NCBI GenBank assembly: GCA_903866915.1
Contig: CAIPPO010000040.1
Location: forward strand, 1 to 57,167
Direction: 5' to 3'
Length of the DNA: 57,167 nt
DNA from: an uncultured Mucilaginibacter sp.
GTDB taxonomy: Bacteria; Bacteroidota; Bacteroidia; Sphingobacteriales; Sphingobacteriaceae
The notes beneath the pieces were generated by a model. It did no database searches. It saw only the letters and a list, made by a program, of their open reading frames with translations, and had not been told where the DNA came from. Positions 31,433 to 39,862 of the stretch are shown one piece after another; the stretch's first letter is position 1; each line of letters opens with the position of its first letter. A program made the position numbers and the translations under genes.

Positions 31433-32491
31433 TTAGAAGGCGTAAACCGCAGCGATCAGGAACTGAGTCGCACTGTTGGTTGATGCACCATTACTGTCAA
31501 CAAAAGATGTTGGGAAAGCAGCGCTCTTGGTATCCAAACGAATTTCAGGTATCAGTGTGATAGCACCTGCTTTGATGTTTGAGGTAAAAGTAAATGCAGT
31601 TACGTTGCCGCCACCATTTTTGTATGTAAAATATTCACCTCTTAAGCCAAATGTAACCACTTTCGATACAGCTACTTGTGGATATAAAGCGATACCACTG
31701 AAACCACCACCGTTATTAGGAGCAGAAAAATCTGCGGCATTCAAACCTAATTTGAAAGCGTCAGTGATTTGATATGCAGTAGTTAAATCAAACTCAGTAC
31801 CTGAATAAGGGCCAGTAGCCAGGTTCAGATATGCGGTCCAGCCTTTTGCAGGATTCAAAAACAATTGTGCTCCAAAAGTTGAAACGTCGCCCGAAGTTGT
31901 AGCTGCGCCATGAGTTACAAAAGAAGTGTAGGTATTCCAATAGTTGTTGAACACACCAGCCATCAGGCTAACCTTATCCGAAAATGCATAAGTTGCTTTG
32001 AAGCCTGCATTCTGGAATGGACCATTAGTGAACAAGTAAGACGTAGAATAGTTGAAGTTTGCCGCTGGTGAAATCACTTCATATCCAATAAAAGTTGACA
32101 TATAACCAGCGCTCAAGTTAAATTTATCGGTAACATCGTAAGAAACGTAAAGATTCTGGATGTGGTAACCTGAAGTTGGGATCGACTGATCGCTGCGGGG
32201 ACCGAATGAAAGTTCACCTACGAACGCAGCTTTACCTACTTTTTTCTTAATGCCAAGGTCTACAAAACCAATTGAAACTGAGTTTTGTTCGTTACCAAAA
32301 CTTGTTGGAATGTTAGCCTTACCTGAAAAATCGTCTTTCCAATAAGTATCTACTGATCCGAAAAGGATTAAAGGTGGATCTTTGGGATCATCGCTGGTTC
32401 CTACCTTTCCGGTATCTACAGGCATCGAACCTGCTTTGGCCGACATAATGGCAACAATAAATAATGATAAAAGTAAAAATATCTTTTTCAT
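31433..32491 (-). CDS. BBP2/OmpL-like outer-membrane porin
   Basis: 352 residues. Sec signal peptide (cut near AKA, residue 20), then GSVDTYWKDDF and repeated amphipathic strands such as LYVSYDVTDKFNLSAGYM and FKATYAFSDKVSLMAGVF, ending in AVYAF with a terminal Phe, as outer-membrane barrels do. This matches the 'putative beta-barrel porin-2' family. It lies downstream of the ammonium transporter on the same strand, with a shared leader motif before both, which suggests that it admits nitrogen compounds through the outer membrane. Solute specificity is inference. Confidence 0.8.
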   Translation of the reverse strand: MKKIFLLLSLFIVAIMSAKAGSMPVDTGKVGTSDDPKDPPLILFGSVDTYWKDDFSGKANIPTSFGNEQNSVSIGFVDLGIKKKVGKAAFVGELSFGPRSDQSIPTSGYHIQNLYVSYDVTDKFNLSAGYMSTFIGYEVISPAANFNYSTSYLFTNGPFQNAGFKATYAFSDKVSLMAGVFNNYWNTYTSFVTHGAATTSGDVSTFGAQLFLNPAKGWTAYLNLATGPYSGTEFDLTTAYQITDAFKLGLNAADFSAPNNGGGFSGIALYPQVAVSKVVTFGLRGEYFTYKNGGGNVTAFTFTSNIKAGAITLIPEIRLDTKSAAFPTSFVDSNGASTNSATQFLIAAVYAF

Positions 32492-32511
32492 GTTTAATTT
32501 GGGGTTAAAAG

Positions 32512-32545
32512 TTTGATTGATTTGATTATTTATTATTTGATTGAT
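32512..32545 (-). promoter_or_regulatory. Repeated leader motif before the porin gene
   Basis: Two copies of ATCAATCAAA (minus strand; 32512-32521 and 32536-32545, 24 bases apart), the nearer 20 bases before the ATG. The same pair with 23-base spacing precedes the amt gene. Confidence 0.45.
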
Positions 32546-32670
32546 TACTAGTATTTTAAGCTATACTAACAGCTATATTTTTTTTTAAAAACATCCCTGA
32601 TGGCCGCCAAATTTAAATATTTCAGCCTTTTAGTTAAAAAGAATTAAGCAGGGAAGCAAGTATCAATCAT

Positions 32671-32716
32671 GTGCGGCTGGAAACGGTAAGAAACATTTAC
32701 AGCTTACCAGCCGCAC
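32671..32716 (-). other. Long hairpin between amt and the porin gene
   Basis: Outer stem GTGCGGCTGG / CCAGCCGCAC (perfect 10 bp) with an inner GTAAG/CTTAC pairing after a bulge. Located 23 bases after the amt stop, without a T run, so it looks like an mRNA-stabilising or processing structure rather than a simple terminator. Confidence 0.5.
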
Positions 32717-32739
32717 AAGATCAATAGGAGTAATATTAT

Positions 32740-34353
32740 TTAAGCTTTAACGGGTTTAGCTTCTTTATCAAATAAACCGCTAAGGCTTACTTCGCCATCT
32801 TCCAGGTCATAAGCAGCAGCACCGTGATCGAATACATCCAAACCACCCGGGCCAAGCTCGCCTTGTGCTTCTACACGCAGTTTCCAAGGATGAGGAATAA
32901 GCATTATCGTTTTCATCATGATCCAGGTAACAACGAACACTGATATAGCAATGGTAAAGGTACCAATAGCCTGAGCTTTCAATACGCTGGCATCACCACC
33001 GTAGAAAAGTCCTTTTACTACTGCACCTGCCGAGTTATCAGCACCGTAAGGACCTGTAGCACCAAACTGACCAGTTGCGAACAAACCTAGTGAAAGCGTA
33101 CCCCAGATACCGGCAAGACCGTGAACAGGAACTGCACCAATTGGATCATCAATACGCAGGTATTCAAGTAATTTAACACCACCGAATACTACGAAACCGG
33201 CAACACCACCTAACAGGGTAGCGCCAAGCGGGCTAACCCAGTAGCAAGGGCAAGTGATAGCTACAAGTCCTGCAAGGAAACCGTTGATAGTAAAGCCAAG
33301 GTCGAATTTACCTTTTGTAGATCCCCACCACAGCGCGGCTACCATTGCGGTAAAACCGCCACCGCAGGCTGCCAGTGTAGTGTTAGTTGCAACACGGCCG
33401 ATACCGATAGCATCCATTGCTGAAAGCGTACTACCTGGGTTAAAACCATACCAGCCGAACCATAAGATAAATCCACCTACAGCGGCCATTGGTAAGTTGT
33501 GTCCCGGTGGCATGCCGCCGCCATCACGTGCAAATACGCGACCAAGGCGTGGTCCTAACACGATAGCACCTGCCAACGACGCAATACCACCAATAGTGTG
33601 TACAACAGTTGAGCCTGCAAAATCGCGGAAACCTTGTCCTAATGATTCGAAGAAATTACCTTTTGAACCCATCAAAGCTAACCAGCCGTCTGGACCCCAG
33701 GCCCAGTGACCAATAATTGGGTAAATAAAACCAGTAATACCAATACTATAAAGAATATCGCCACGGAAACCGGTACGACCGATCATAGCACCTGAAACTA
33801 CAGTTGAACAAGTATCAGCAAATGCATACTGAAATATCCAGTGTGCAATTACAGGAACACCTGTAGCAAGATAAGTGTCAGGGGTATTTTGTAAGAAAAA
33901 CCAATGGTAACCAATAAATCCATTACCATAGCTGAACATAAATGCATAACCACAGGCATAAAACAAGATACCGCAAAGACAGGTGTCGAAAATACACTCC
34001 ATCAAAACGTTAACTGTTTCGCGCTTGCGGGCAAAACCAACTTCCAGCATTACGAAACCCGCTTGCATCGCAAATACCAGGAACGCTGCCACCAGGGTCC
34101 AAACAGTATTAATTGAATCCATTGTGGCTTTGGTAGAAGCAATCATAGATTTTTCAAGGGCTGAGGTGTCTTTTGCGGCAGTTGCAGCATGAACGGCTGA
34201 TGGAAGCAAGCCGGGAATGGTCAGCATTGCAATTAGAACCAGCATAAGCCCGATCATTTTTCCCGTCAAAATGGTCGCTCCAAGCGCCCACTTTTCACGC
34301 GTCAGTCGTCGAAAGGAACTGAACAAGTCATTTTTGGCAAGATTTACTTTCAT
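32740..34353 (-). CDS. amt: Ammonium transporter (Amt)
   Basis: 537 residues, longer than the usual 400-440 because of an N-terminal extension: a cytoplasm-like basic stretch and a hydrophobic segment ending AVHA (about residue 57), probably a cleaved signal peptide. The core has 11 predicted helices with family motifs: FVMLEVGFARKR near 103, the first pore His in GSTVVHTIGG, and the second in VPVHGLAGIWG. The C-terminal tail (GLDVFDHG) would contact a PII protein. It imports ammonium under low nitrogen. It faces glutamine synthetase III across a 577-base gap. Confidence 0.93.
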   Translation of the reverse strand: MKVNLAKNDLFSSFRRLTREKWALGATILTGKMIGLMLVLIAMLTIPGLLPSAVHAATAAKDTSALEKSMIASTKATMDSINTVWTLVAAFLVFAMQAGFVMLEVGFARKRETVNVLMECIFDTCLCGILFYACGYAFMFSYGNGFIGYHWFFLQNTPDTYLATGVPVIAHWIFQYAFADTCSTVVSGAMIGRTGFRGDILYSIGITGFIYPIIGHWAWGPDGWLALMGSKGNFFESLGQGFRDFAGSTVVHTIGGIASLAGAIVLGPRLGRVFARDGGGMPPGHNLPMAAVGGFILWFGWYGFNPGSTLSAMDAIGIGRVATNTTLAACGGGFTAMVAALWWGSTKGKFDLGFTINGFLAGLVAITCPCYWVSPLGATLLGGVAGFVVFGGVKLLEYLRIDDPIGAVPVHGLAGIWGTLSLGLFATGQFGATGPYGADNSAGAVVKGLFYGGDASVLKAQAIGTFTIAISVFVVTWIMMKTIMLIPHPWKLRVEAQGELGPGGLDVFDHGAAAYDLEDGEVSLSGLFDKEAKPVKA

Positions 34354-34361
34354 TTTTGTTG

Positions 34362-34401
34362 AATTTAGTTTGATTGATTAGTTTAATTTAGTTTGATTGA
34401 T
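34362..34401 (-). promoter_or_regulatory. 17-base direct repeat in the amt leader
   Basis: AATTTAGTTTGATTGAT occurs at 34362-34378 and 34385-34401, 23 bases apart, 8 bases or more before the amt ATG. Its core matches the pair before the porin gene. Confidence 0.5.
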
Positions 34402-34897
34402 AGGAACTTTTAATTTTTATCTATAAAATACTATTTATTCGTTGTTTTTACTATATTTTATTTAATATTTTGATTGTTTCGGTATCTAACAATGCAATTT
34501 TATTAATTTTTTGCTGAATTTATGAATGTTTTGATAAAAAAACAAAATATTTATGTGAAATATTGCACATTTTATGCAACAATTATGAATTTCATAAAAT
34601 TATAATAAATATCAACGCGGATTTTGCATTATTTTTAATCAAAAAATAACACAAAGTTTTTTTTGACCTGAATAATCTAAAATAAATAGTCGATAAGTTT
34701 AAAATATTGTAAGTTTTACACTAATGATCTTTAATTATGGAACATTTCGACCTAATCACAGCTCATTTACAGCATTTTTCATCGTAATAATTAGCATTTG
34801 TGGCTTTTTTTTATAAAAATTAGCAGATACGACGACAAATTCCTCAAGAAATCTTCTTTTTGATCAAATATTTAGATTGTTTTATTAAGGATAGTTT
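34402..34897. other. Long AT-rich amt-glnA intergenic region
   Basis: About 500 bases without any gene. Very AT-rich with many T and A runs. I saw no sigma-54 promoter, no long palindrome and no small gene. Promoter elements for amt on the minus strand are not obvious. Given its size and position between two nitrogen genes it is a likely regulatory region. Confidence 0.45.
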
Positions 34898-34905
34898 TAC
34901 ATTTG
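34898..34905 (+). promoter_or_regulatory. -7 box TACATTTG, glutamine synthetase III
   Basis: Exact TAnnTTTG, 25 bases before the ATG. An ATTG 18 bases upstream could be the -33 element. Confidence 0.55.
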
Positions 34906-34930
34906 AAATAAATCACTACAAACTATTAAA

Positions 34931-37105
34931 ATGTCAAATTTCCGCTTCCAGGCACTGCAATCCGTTCTCAATCGTTCGATCCCCGAGGTTAAACACCCTT
35001 CCAACAAGATTTCAGATTATTTCAATATCAACGTATTTGATAAGACGAAGATGAAGGAATACCTTTCGAAGGAGGCATATCTGGTTCTTGCCAGTTCGAT
35101 TGAGAAAAGCGAACCCATCCCCCGCGATATGGCTGAGCAGGTTGCATCCGCTATGAAAGCATGGGCCATTAGTAAAGGCGGCACACATTATACGCACTGG
35201 TTCCAACCGCTTACCGGCACAACGGCCGAAAAGCACGATGCTTTTTTTGAACCAACAGCCGACGGTAAGGCAATCGAGTCATTTTCAGGCGACGCATTGG
35301 CTCAACAGGAACCGGATGCATCAAGCTTTCCGAGCGGCGGTTTACGTAATACGTTCGAAGCTAGGGGTTATACTGCCTGGGACCCCTCCTCCCCGGCTTT
35401 TATTATGGGACGAACTTTGTGTATACCAACCGTCTTTGTTTCTTATACAGGTGAAGCGCTGGATTATAAAGTACCTTTATTAAAGGCATTAATCGCCCTA
35501 GATAAAGCTGCGGTTGATGTTTGCCATTATTTTGACAAAAGCATCGAGCGGGTGAATGCCTCGCTTGGTATCGAGCAGGAATATTTTTTGGTTGATATCG
35601 CCTTGTTTAATGCGCGTCCCGACCTTTATTTAACGGGTCGTACCTTATTCGGACATATGTCTGCTAAAAACCAGCAGCTTGAAGATCATTATTTCGGCTC
35701 GATCCCCGAACGGGTATATGCCTATATGCAGGATCTGGAGATTGAAGCGCTGCAATTAGGTATCCCGCTTAAAACCCGTCATAACGAGGTTGCACCTTCG
35801 CAATTTGAGTGCGCCCCGGTATTTGAAGAGATCAATCTCGCGATAGATCACAATCAATTACTAATGGACCTCATGGATCGCGTGGCAATTCGACACAATT
35901 TCAAAGTGCTATTGCACGAAAAACCTTATGCAGGCATCAATGGTTCGGGCAAACACAATAACTGGTCTATGATCACCAATACCGGTCGTAACTTACTCTC
36001 GCCCGGAAAAACACCGAAGAATAACCTGATGTTCCTCACGTTTTTCGTTAATACAATCAAAGCCGTTCATGATCATGCCGATCTGCTTAGAGCATCAATT
36101 GCTTCTGTCAATAACGATCACCGACTGGGCGCTAACGAGGCCCCTCCTGCTATCATTTCTATTTTCCTGGGTAGTCAGCTGAGCGATGTGTTAGATGAAA
36201 TTGAAACTTCCCGAATCAGCAAAAAAATAAAAGACGATGCACTTTTATGGCAGGGGATTCCTAAAATTCCGCAAATACTAAAAGATAATACCGACCGTAA
36301 CCGAACCTCGCCTTTTGCTTTTACTGGTAACAAGTTTGAATTACGAGCAGTGGGCTCATCGGCAAACTCGGCTTACCCTATGACTATTTTAAACCTGATC
36401 ATGGCCGAACAGTTAAAGAAATTCAAATTCGATGTTGACCGTTTACTGCGTAAAGGCGAGAAGAAAGACGTGGCACTATTAATGGTGATCAAAAAGTATA
36501 TCCGCGAATCGAAGTCGATCCGCTTTGAAGGAAATGGCTACAGTCCCGAATGGGAAAAAGAAGCGGAAGCCCGGGGACTGTCTAATTTCAAAACTACGCC
36601 TAAAGCCCTGGATGCGCTCCTGTCAGAAAAATCAGCCATTTTGTTTGAGGATTCCAGCGTATTCAGTGTGCGTGAAGCCCATGCCAGGCATGAAGTACTA
36701 TTGGAGAGTTTTTATAAAAAACTGCAGATCGAAGCTCGTGTCATTGGCGAATTAGTAACTAATGTAATTATCCCTACCGCGATCAATTATCAAAGTAAAC
36801 TGGTAGAAAACGTGAGGGGATTGAAAGATATCGGTCTTGACAGTTCAACCTACGCGGCCCAATTGGATATCATTAATAAAATTGCTGAACATGTTAATTT
36901 TATCAAATCAAATGTAGGTTACATGGTAGCGGAGCGTAAACAAGCCAATTCTATTGAAGATATCCGCGAAAAAGCTATTGCCTATGATGAAAAGGTAAAA
37001 GCATTTTTTGCACCAATCCGATATCATGTTGATAAACTGGAACAATTGATAGATGATTCGCTATGGCCTTTACCCAAATTCAGGGAATTGTTGTTTATTA
37101 AATAA
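34931..37105 (+). CDS. glnN: Glutamine synthetase type III
   Basis: 724 residues, the length of the GSIII family rather than the 450-470 of GSI. It condenses glutamate and ammonium to glutamine with ATP. It starts with RFQALQSVLNRS and SNKISDYF, has the catalytic region GIEQEYFLVD near 215, HNEVAPSQFE near 285, and GINGSGKHNNWSM near 339 with the ATP- and substrate-binding residues. The C-terminal 200 residues are the extra helical domain of GSIII. It is divergent from amt and the porin gene, completing a nitrogen-assimilation block. Confidence 0.95.
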   Translation: MSNFRFQALQSVLNRSIPEVKHPSNKISDYFNINVFDKTKMKEYLSKEAYLVLASSIEKSEPIPRDMAEQVASAMKAWAISKGGTHYTHWFQPLTGTTAEKHDAFFEPTADGKAIESFSGDALAQQEPDASSFPSGGLRNTFEARGYTAWDPSSPAFIMGRTLCIPTVFVSYTGEALDYKVPLLKALIALDKAAVDVCHYFDKSIERVNASLGIEQEYFLVDIALFNARPDLYLTGRTLFGHMSAKNQQLEDHYFGSIPERVYAYMQDLEIEALQLGIPLKTRHNEVAPSQFECAPVFEEINLAIDHNQLLMDLMDRVAIRHNFKVLLHEKPYAGINGSGKHNNWSMITNTGRNLLSPGKTPKNNLMFLTFFVNTIKAVHDHADLLRASIASVNNDHRLGANEAPPAIISIFLGSQLSDVLDEIETSRISKKIKDDALLWQGIPKIPQILKDNTDRNRTSPFAFTGNKFELRAVGSSANSAYPMTILNLIMAEQLKKFKFDVDRLLRKGEKKDVALLMVIKKYIRESKSIRFEGNGYSPEWEKEAEARGLSNFKTTPKALDALLSEKSAILFEDSSVFSVREAHARHEVLLESFYKKLQIEARVIGELVTNVIIPTAINYQSKLVENVRGLKDIGLDSSTYAAQLDIINKIAEHVNFIKSNVGYMVAERKQANSIEDIREKAIAYDEKVKAFFAPIRYHVDKLEQLIDDSLWPLPKFRELLFIK

Positions 37106-37125
37106 AGGTGCAAAACCTCCCGGTT

Positions 37126-38538
37126 TTAGGTATTGCCTAAAACGGAAGGGGCCTCTTTTGGTATTTTAGTTGAGGCTTCAAATTCTTCCCGCTCTTCTTT
37201 TTCAAGTTCGGTCATATACTGTACTTTAAGATGATCGTAGAAAGAGTGCTTATCCACTATCAGCGCTGCAACACTGGCAACCATTGCTGCCAAAATAAGG
37301 TGAAAAATAACATTATGTTCGTTGGTCATTTCCAACACCAAAATAGCTGATGTAAATGGCGAACGTGTAACGCCAGTTAAAAAACCTACCATCCCAGCCA
37401 ATATTAAAAGATTTGTATTGGTTTCAGAAAATTGAAACCAGGACGAAACCCAGGAGCCAACCCCCGCACCAGCTCCCAAAGCTGGTGCAAAAATACCACC
37501 CGAAGCACCCGTGGTAAATGATATTACCGGGCCTACCATTCTAAGAAAAGGTGTTTGCCACCCTGAATATTTATCCTGTGTAAACAATACTCTTTCCATT
37601 ACATCCTTACCAGAACCGAGTGTGTCTATATTAAAAAAATAAGCAAGAGTGGCGATTAACAGTGCACAGCCCAGTACATAAAGCAAATGATGGTATTTTC
37701 CTTTAAAACTCCGTTTCCATTTAAATAACAATAAAATCGTTTTAGACATGATACCACCAAACAATCCGGTAAGAATGGCGACTAATATAACTGCGAAAAA
37801 AATATAGCCCGAAAGACTTCCGATTTTAGGATACCCTAAATATAAATAAGGCCCCAAAATACCCTGGGCTGTTAATCCTGCAATTATTACTGATGAAAAT
37901 ATCGCCGTCTTATAATAACTGAAATGGGTTTTGGTTAGTTCTTCGATGGCGAATACAATGCCGCCAAGCGGGGTATTAAACGCGGCAGCCAGTCCGGCTG
38001 CTGCCCCGGTGATAATCATGTTCCTTTTTGCTACTTTCGGCCACCATTCTGGCAATAGCTGGTTAACTTTTCTAAATACCGATGCCGCTATTTGGATAGT
38101 TGGCCCTTCGCGACCGATAGCTCCCCCTCCCATAGCCATTACCAAGCTCGAAACTACTTTTACAACAATCACTTTAATACTTAAAAGTTTATCCAGCTTT
38201 TTTTCTGAACGCGGGCTGCTAATTTCAATGGCTGCAGCAACTTGTGGTATTCCACTTCCCCGCGAATAGGGTGCAAATCGCTTAACCAGCCACCAGGCTA
38301 ATAAAAAGCAAACCGGCGTTAACACAAATAGAAGCCATGCGTGCCAGTGAACAACTTTTGATGTTACCAATTCGGCTAAAACAAACAAACGGGCATATGC
38401 TACAGCAACTAATCCGGTGATAACTGACGCTATCCAAAATGGAATAGCCTGAAGCACTTGCTTTTTCCAGCGATCATTGTTTATCCGGTCATAGGTATGC
38501 TTTAAATAATGGCGTAATTTTGAAAGAAGTAACAACAT
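37126..38538 (-). CDS. ClC-family chloride channel/antiporter
   Basis: 470-residue inner-membrane protein with about ten to twelve helices. Ion-path motifs: GSGIPQV near 94, GREGPT near 143 (gating Glu), and GGIFAPALG near 345. FAIEELTK near 196 keeps the Glu pair at the internal proton site, which fits an H+/anion antiporter rather than a passive channel. There are no CBS domains; the C terminus ends in a short acidic tail. Anion specificity (chloride or fluoride) is not settled. Promoter box at 38558-38565; it diverges from the PurM-like gene. Confidence 0.9.
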   Translation of the reverse strand: MLLLLSKLRHYLKHTYDRINNDRWKKQVLQAIPFWIASVITGLVAVAYARLFVLAELVTSKVVHWHAWLLFVLTPVCFLLAWWLVKRFAPYSRGSGIPQVAAAIEISSPRSEKKLDKLLSIKVIVVKVVSSLVMAMGGGAIGREGPTIQIAASVFRKVNQLLPEWWPKVAKRNMIITGAAAGLAAAFNTPLGGIVFAIEELTKTHFSYYKTAIFSSVIIAGLTAQGILGPYLYLGYPKIGSLSGYIFFAVILVAILTGLFGGIMSKTILLLFKWKRSFKGKYHHLLYVLGCALLIATLAYFFNIDTLGSGKDVMERVLFTQDKYSGWQTPFLRMVGPVISFTTGASGGIFAPALGAGAGVGSWVSSWFQFSETNTNLLILAGMVGFLTGVTRSPFTSAILVLEMTNEHNVIFHLILAAMVASVAALIVDKHSFYDHLKVQYMTELEKEEREEFEASTKIPKEAPSVLGNT

Positions 38539-38557
38539 AGGTAGTAGATAAGCTCAG

Positions 38558-38565
38558 CAAAAATA
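38558..38565 (-). promoter_or_regulatory. -7 box TATTTTTG, ClC gene
   Basis: Exact TAnnTTTG on the minus strand, 19 bases before the ATG. Confidence 0.5.
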
Positions 38566-38598
38566 ACGTATTTCATGCTTTAAAAACTTACTAACCTG

Positions 38599-38606
38599 TA
38601 TATTTG
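38599..38606 (+). promoter_or_regulatory. -7 box TATATTTG, leaderless-type, PurM-like gene
   Basis: Exact TAnnTTTG ending 3 bases before the ATG at 38610, so transcription should begin at the start codon. Confidence 0.5.
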
Positions 38607-38609
38607 CCC

Positions 38610-39791
38610 ATGATTTCTTCGCAAAGATATGACCAGCGGGGCGTTTCGGCCTCGAAGGACGACGTACATAATGCCATCAAAAATATTGATAAGGGTATTT
38701 TTCCAAAAGCTTTTTGTAAAATTATACCCGATATTCTGAATAACGATCCTGCCTATTGCAATATCATGCATGCTGATGGTGCAGGTACCAAGTCATCATT
38801 AGCTTACAGTTACTGGAAAGAAACGGGCGACCTGTCGGTTTGGCGAGGAATTGCCCAGGATGCCATTATTATGAATATTGACGACCTGCTTTGCGTAGGC
38901 GCAATCGATAATATTCTGCTATCTTCAACTATCGGTCGAAATAAAAATTTGATTCCGGGAGATGTGATCGCTGCGATCATCAATGGCACTGAAGAGATAT
39001 TGTCCGAACTTAGGCAAGCAGGCATCGGTATTTATTCTACTGGTGGCGAAACTGCCGACGTTGGCGACCTGGTACGCACTATAATCGTCGACTCGACTGT
39101 TACCTGCCGAATGAAACGCAATGAGGTGATCTCAAACGACCGTATCCAACCTGGTGATGTTATCGTAGGCCTTTCATCTTCTGGACAGGCTAGTTATGAA
39201 AACGAATACAATGGCGGCATGGGGTCCAATGGCCTTACCTCGGCCAGGCACGATGTTTTTAATAAAGAGATAGCAGAAAAATATCCTGAGAGCTATGACC
39301 ATGCCGTGCCGGAAAGCCTGGTGTTTTCAGGAAGCAAAAAGCTTACTGACCAGGTATCAATTAGCGATAACGAGTCTGTTACAGCTGGTAAATTAGTATT
39401 GTCGCCCACCCGCACCTACGCCCCCATCATTAAAAAGATTCTGGAAAAGTACCGAAGCCAAATACACGGCATGGTACATTGTAGTGGTGGTGCGCAAACT
39501 AAAGTACTGCACTATATTGATCAGTTGCATATTATTAAAGACAACTTGTTCCCAACACCTCCATTGTTTAAATTGATACAGGAAGAATCCAAAACCGACT
39601 GGCAGGAAATGTACAAAGTATTTAATATGGGTCACAGGATGGAACTGTATGTACCAGAGGCCATTGCCGCCGAAATAATCACAATCTCTAAAAGTTTTAA
39701 CGTAGATGCACAAATTATAGGGCGTGTTGAGGCTGCTGAACAAAAACAGGTTACCATAAAATCACCTTACGGTACCTTTATATATCATTAA
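38610..39791 (+). CDS. AIR synthase-related (PurM-like) protein
   Basis: 393 residues. N-terminal SSQRYDQRGVSASKDDV and the HADGAGTKSSLAYSYW motif match PurM, the enzyme that closes the imidazole ring of AIR with ATP. The Bacteroidota form is longer and more diverged than the 340-residue E. coli enzyme, and the glycine motif DGAGTK replaces DGVGTK. TGGETADVGD near 150 and MGHRMELYVP near 345 are also in place. It is probably the working purine enzyme, but a paralogue role cannot be excluded. I start at ATG 38610; a TTG two codons upstream lies inside the promoter box. Confidence 0.83.
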   Translation: MISSQRYDQRGVSASKDDVHNAIKNIDKGIFPKAFCKIIPDILNNDPAYCNIMHADGAGTKSSLAYSYWKETGDLSVWRGIAQDAIIMNIDDLLCVGAIDNILLSSTIGRNKNLIPGDVIAAIINGTEEILSELRQAGIGIYSTGGETADVGDLVRTIIVDSTVTCRMKRNEVISNDRIQPGDVIVGLSSSGQASYENEYNGGMGSNGLTSARHDVFNKEIAEKYPESYDHAVPESLVFSGSKKLTDQVSISDNESVTAGKLVLSPTRTYAPIIKKILEKYRSQIHGMVHCSGGAQTKVLHYIDQLHIIKDNLFPTPPLFKLIQEESKTDWQEMYKVFNMGHRMELYVPEAIAAEIITISKSFNVDAQIIGRVEAAEQKQVTIKSPYGTFIYH

Positions 39792-39810
39792 AGCTAAAAA
39801 AATGGAACAA

Positions 39811-39843
39811 AAAAACCTCCCGAAAATTCGGGAGGTTTTTTTT
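39811..39843. terminator. Bidirectional terminator, PurM-like / Oar-like genes
   Basis: Stem ACCTCCCGA / TCGGGAGGT with a short A-rich loop, flanked by A and T runs on both sides, between two convergent genes. Confidence 0.9.
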
Positions 39844-39862
39844 GTCAGTCAACTTTCTTCAA

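Noticed and set aside
33254-33709. 151-codon open frame antisense to amt
   Set aside because: Mirror of a strongly coding gene with biased codon third positions; its Pro/Ala-rich product is typical of such shadows.
34354-34930. Sigma-54 promoter between amt and glutamine synthetase
   Set aside because: No TGGC-N8-TTGC type pair was found on either strand by eye; the glutamine synthetase gene has an exact TAnnTTTG box instead.
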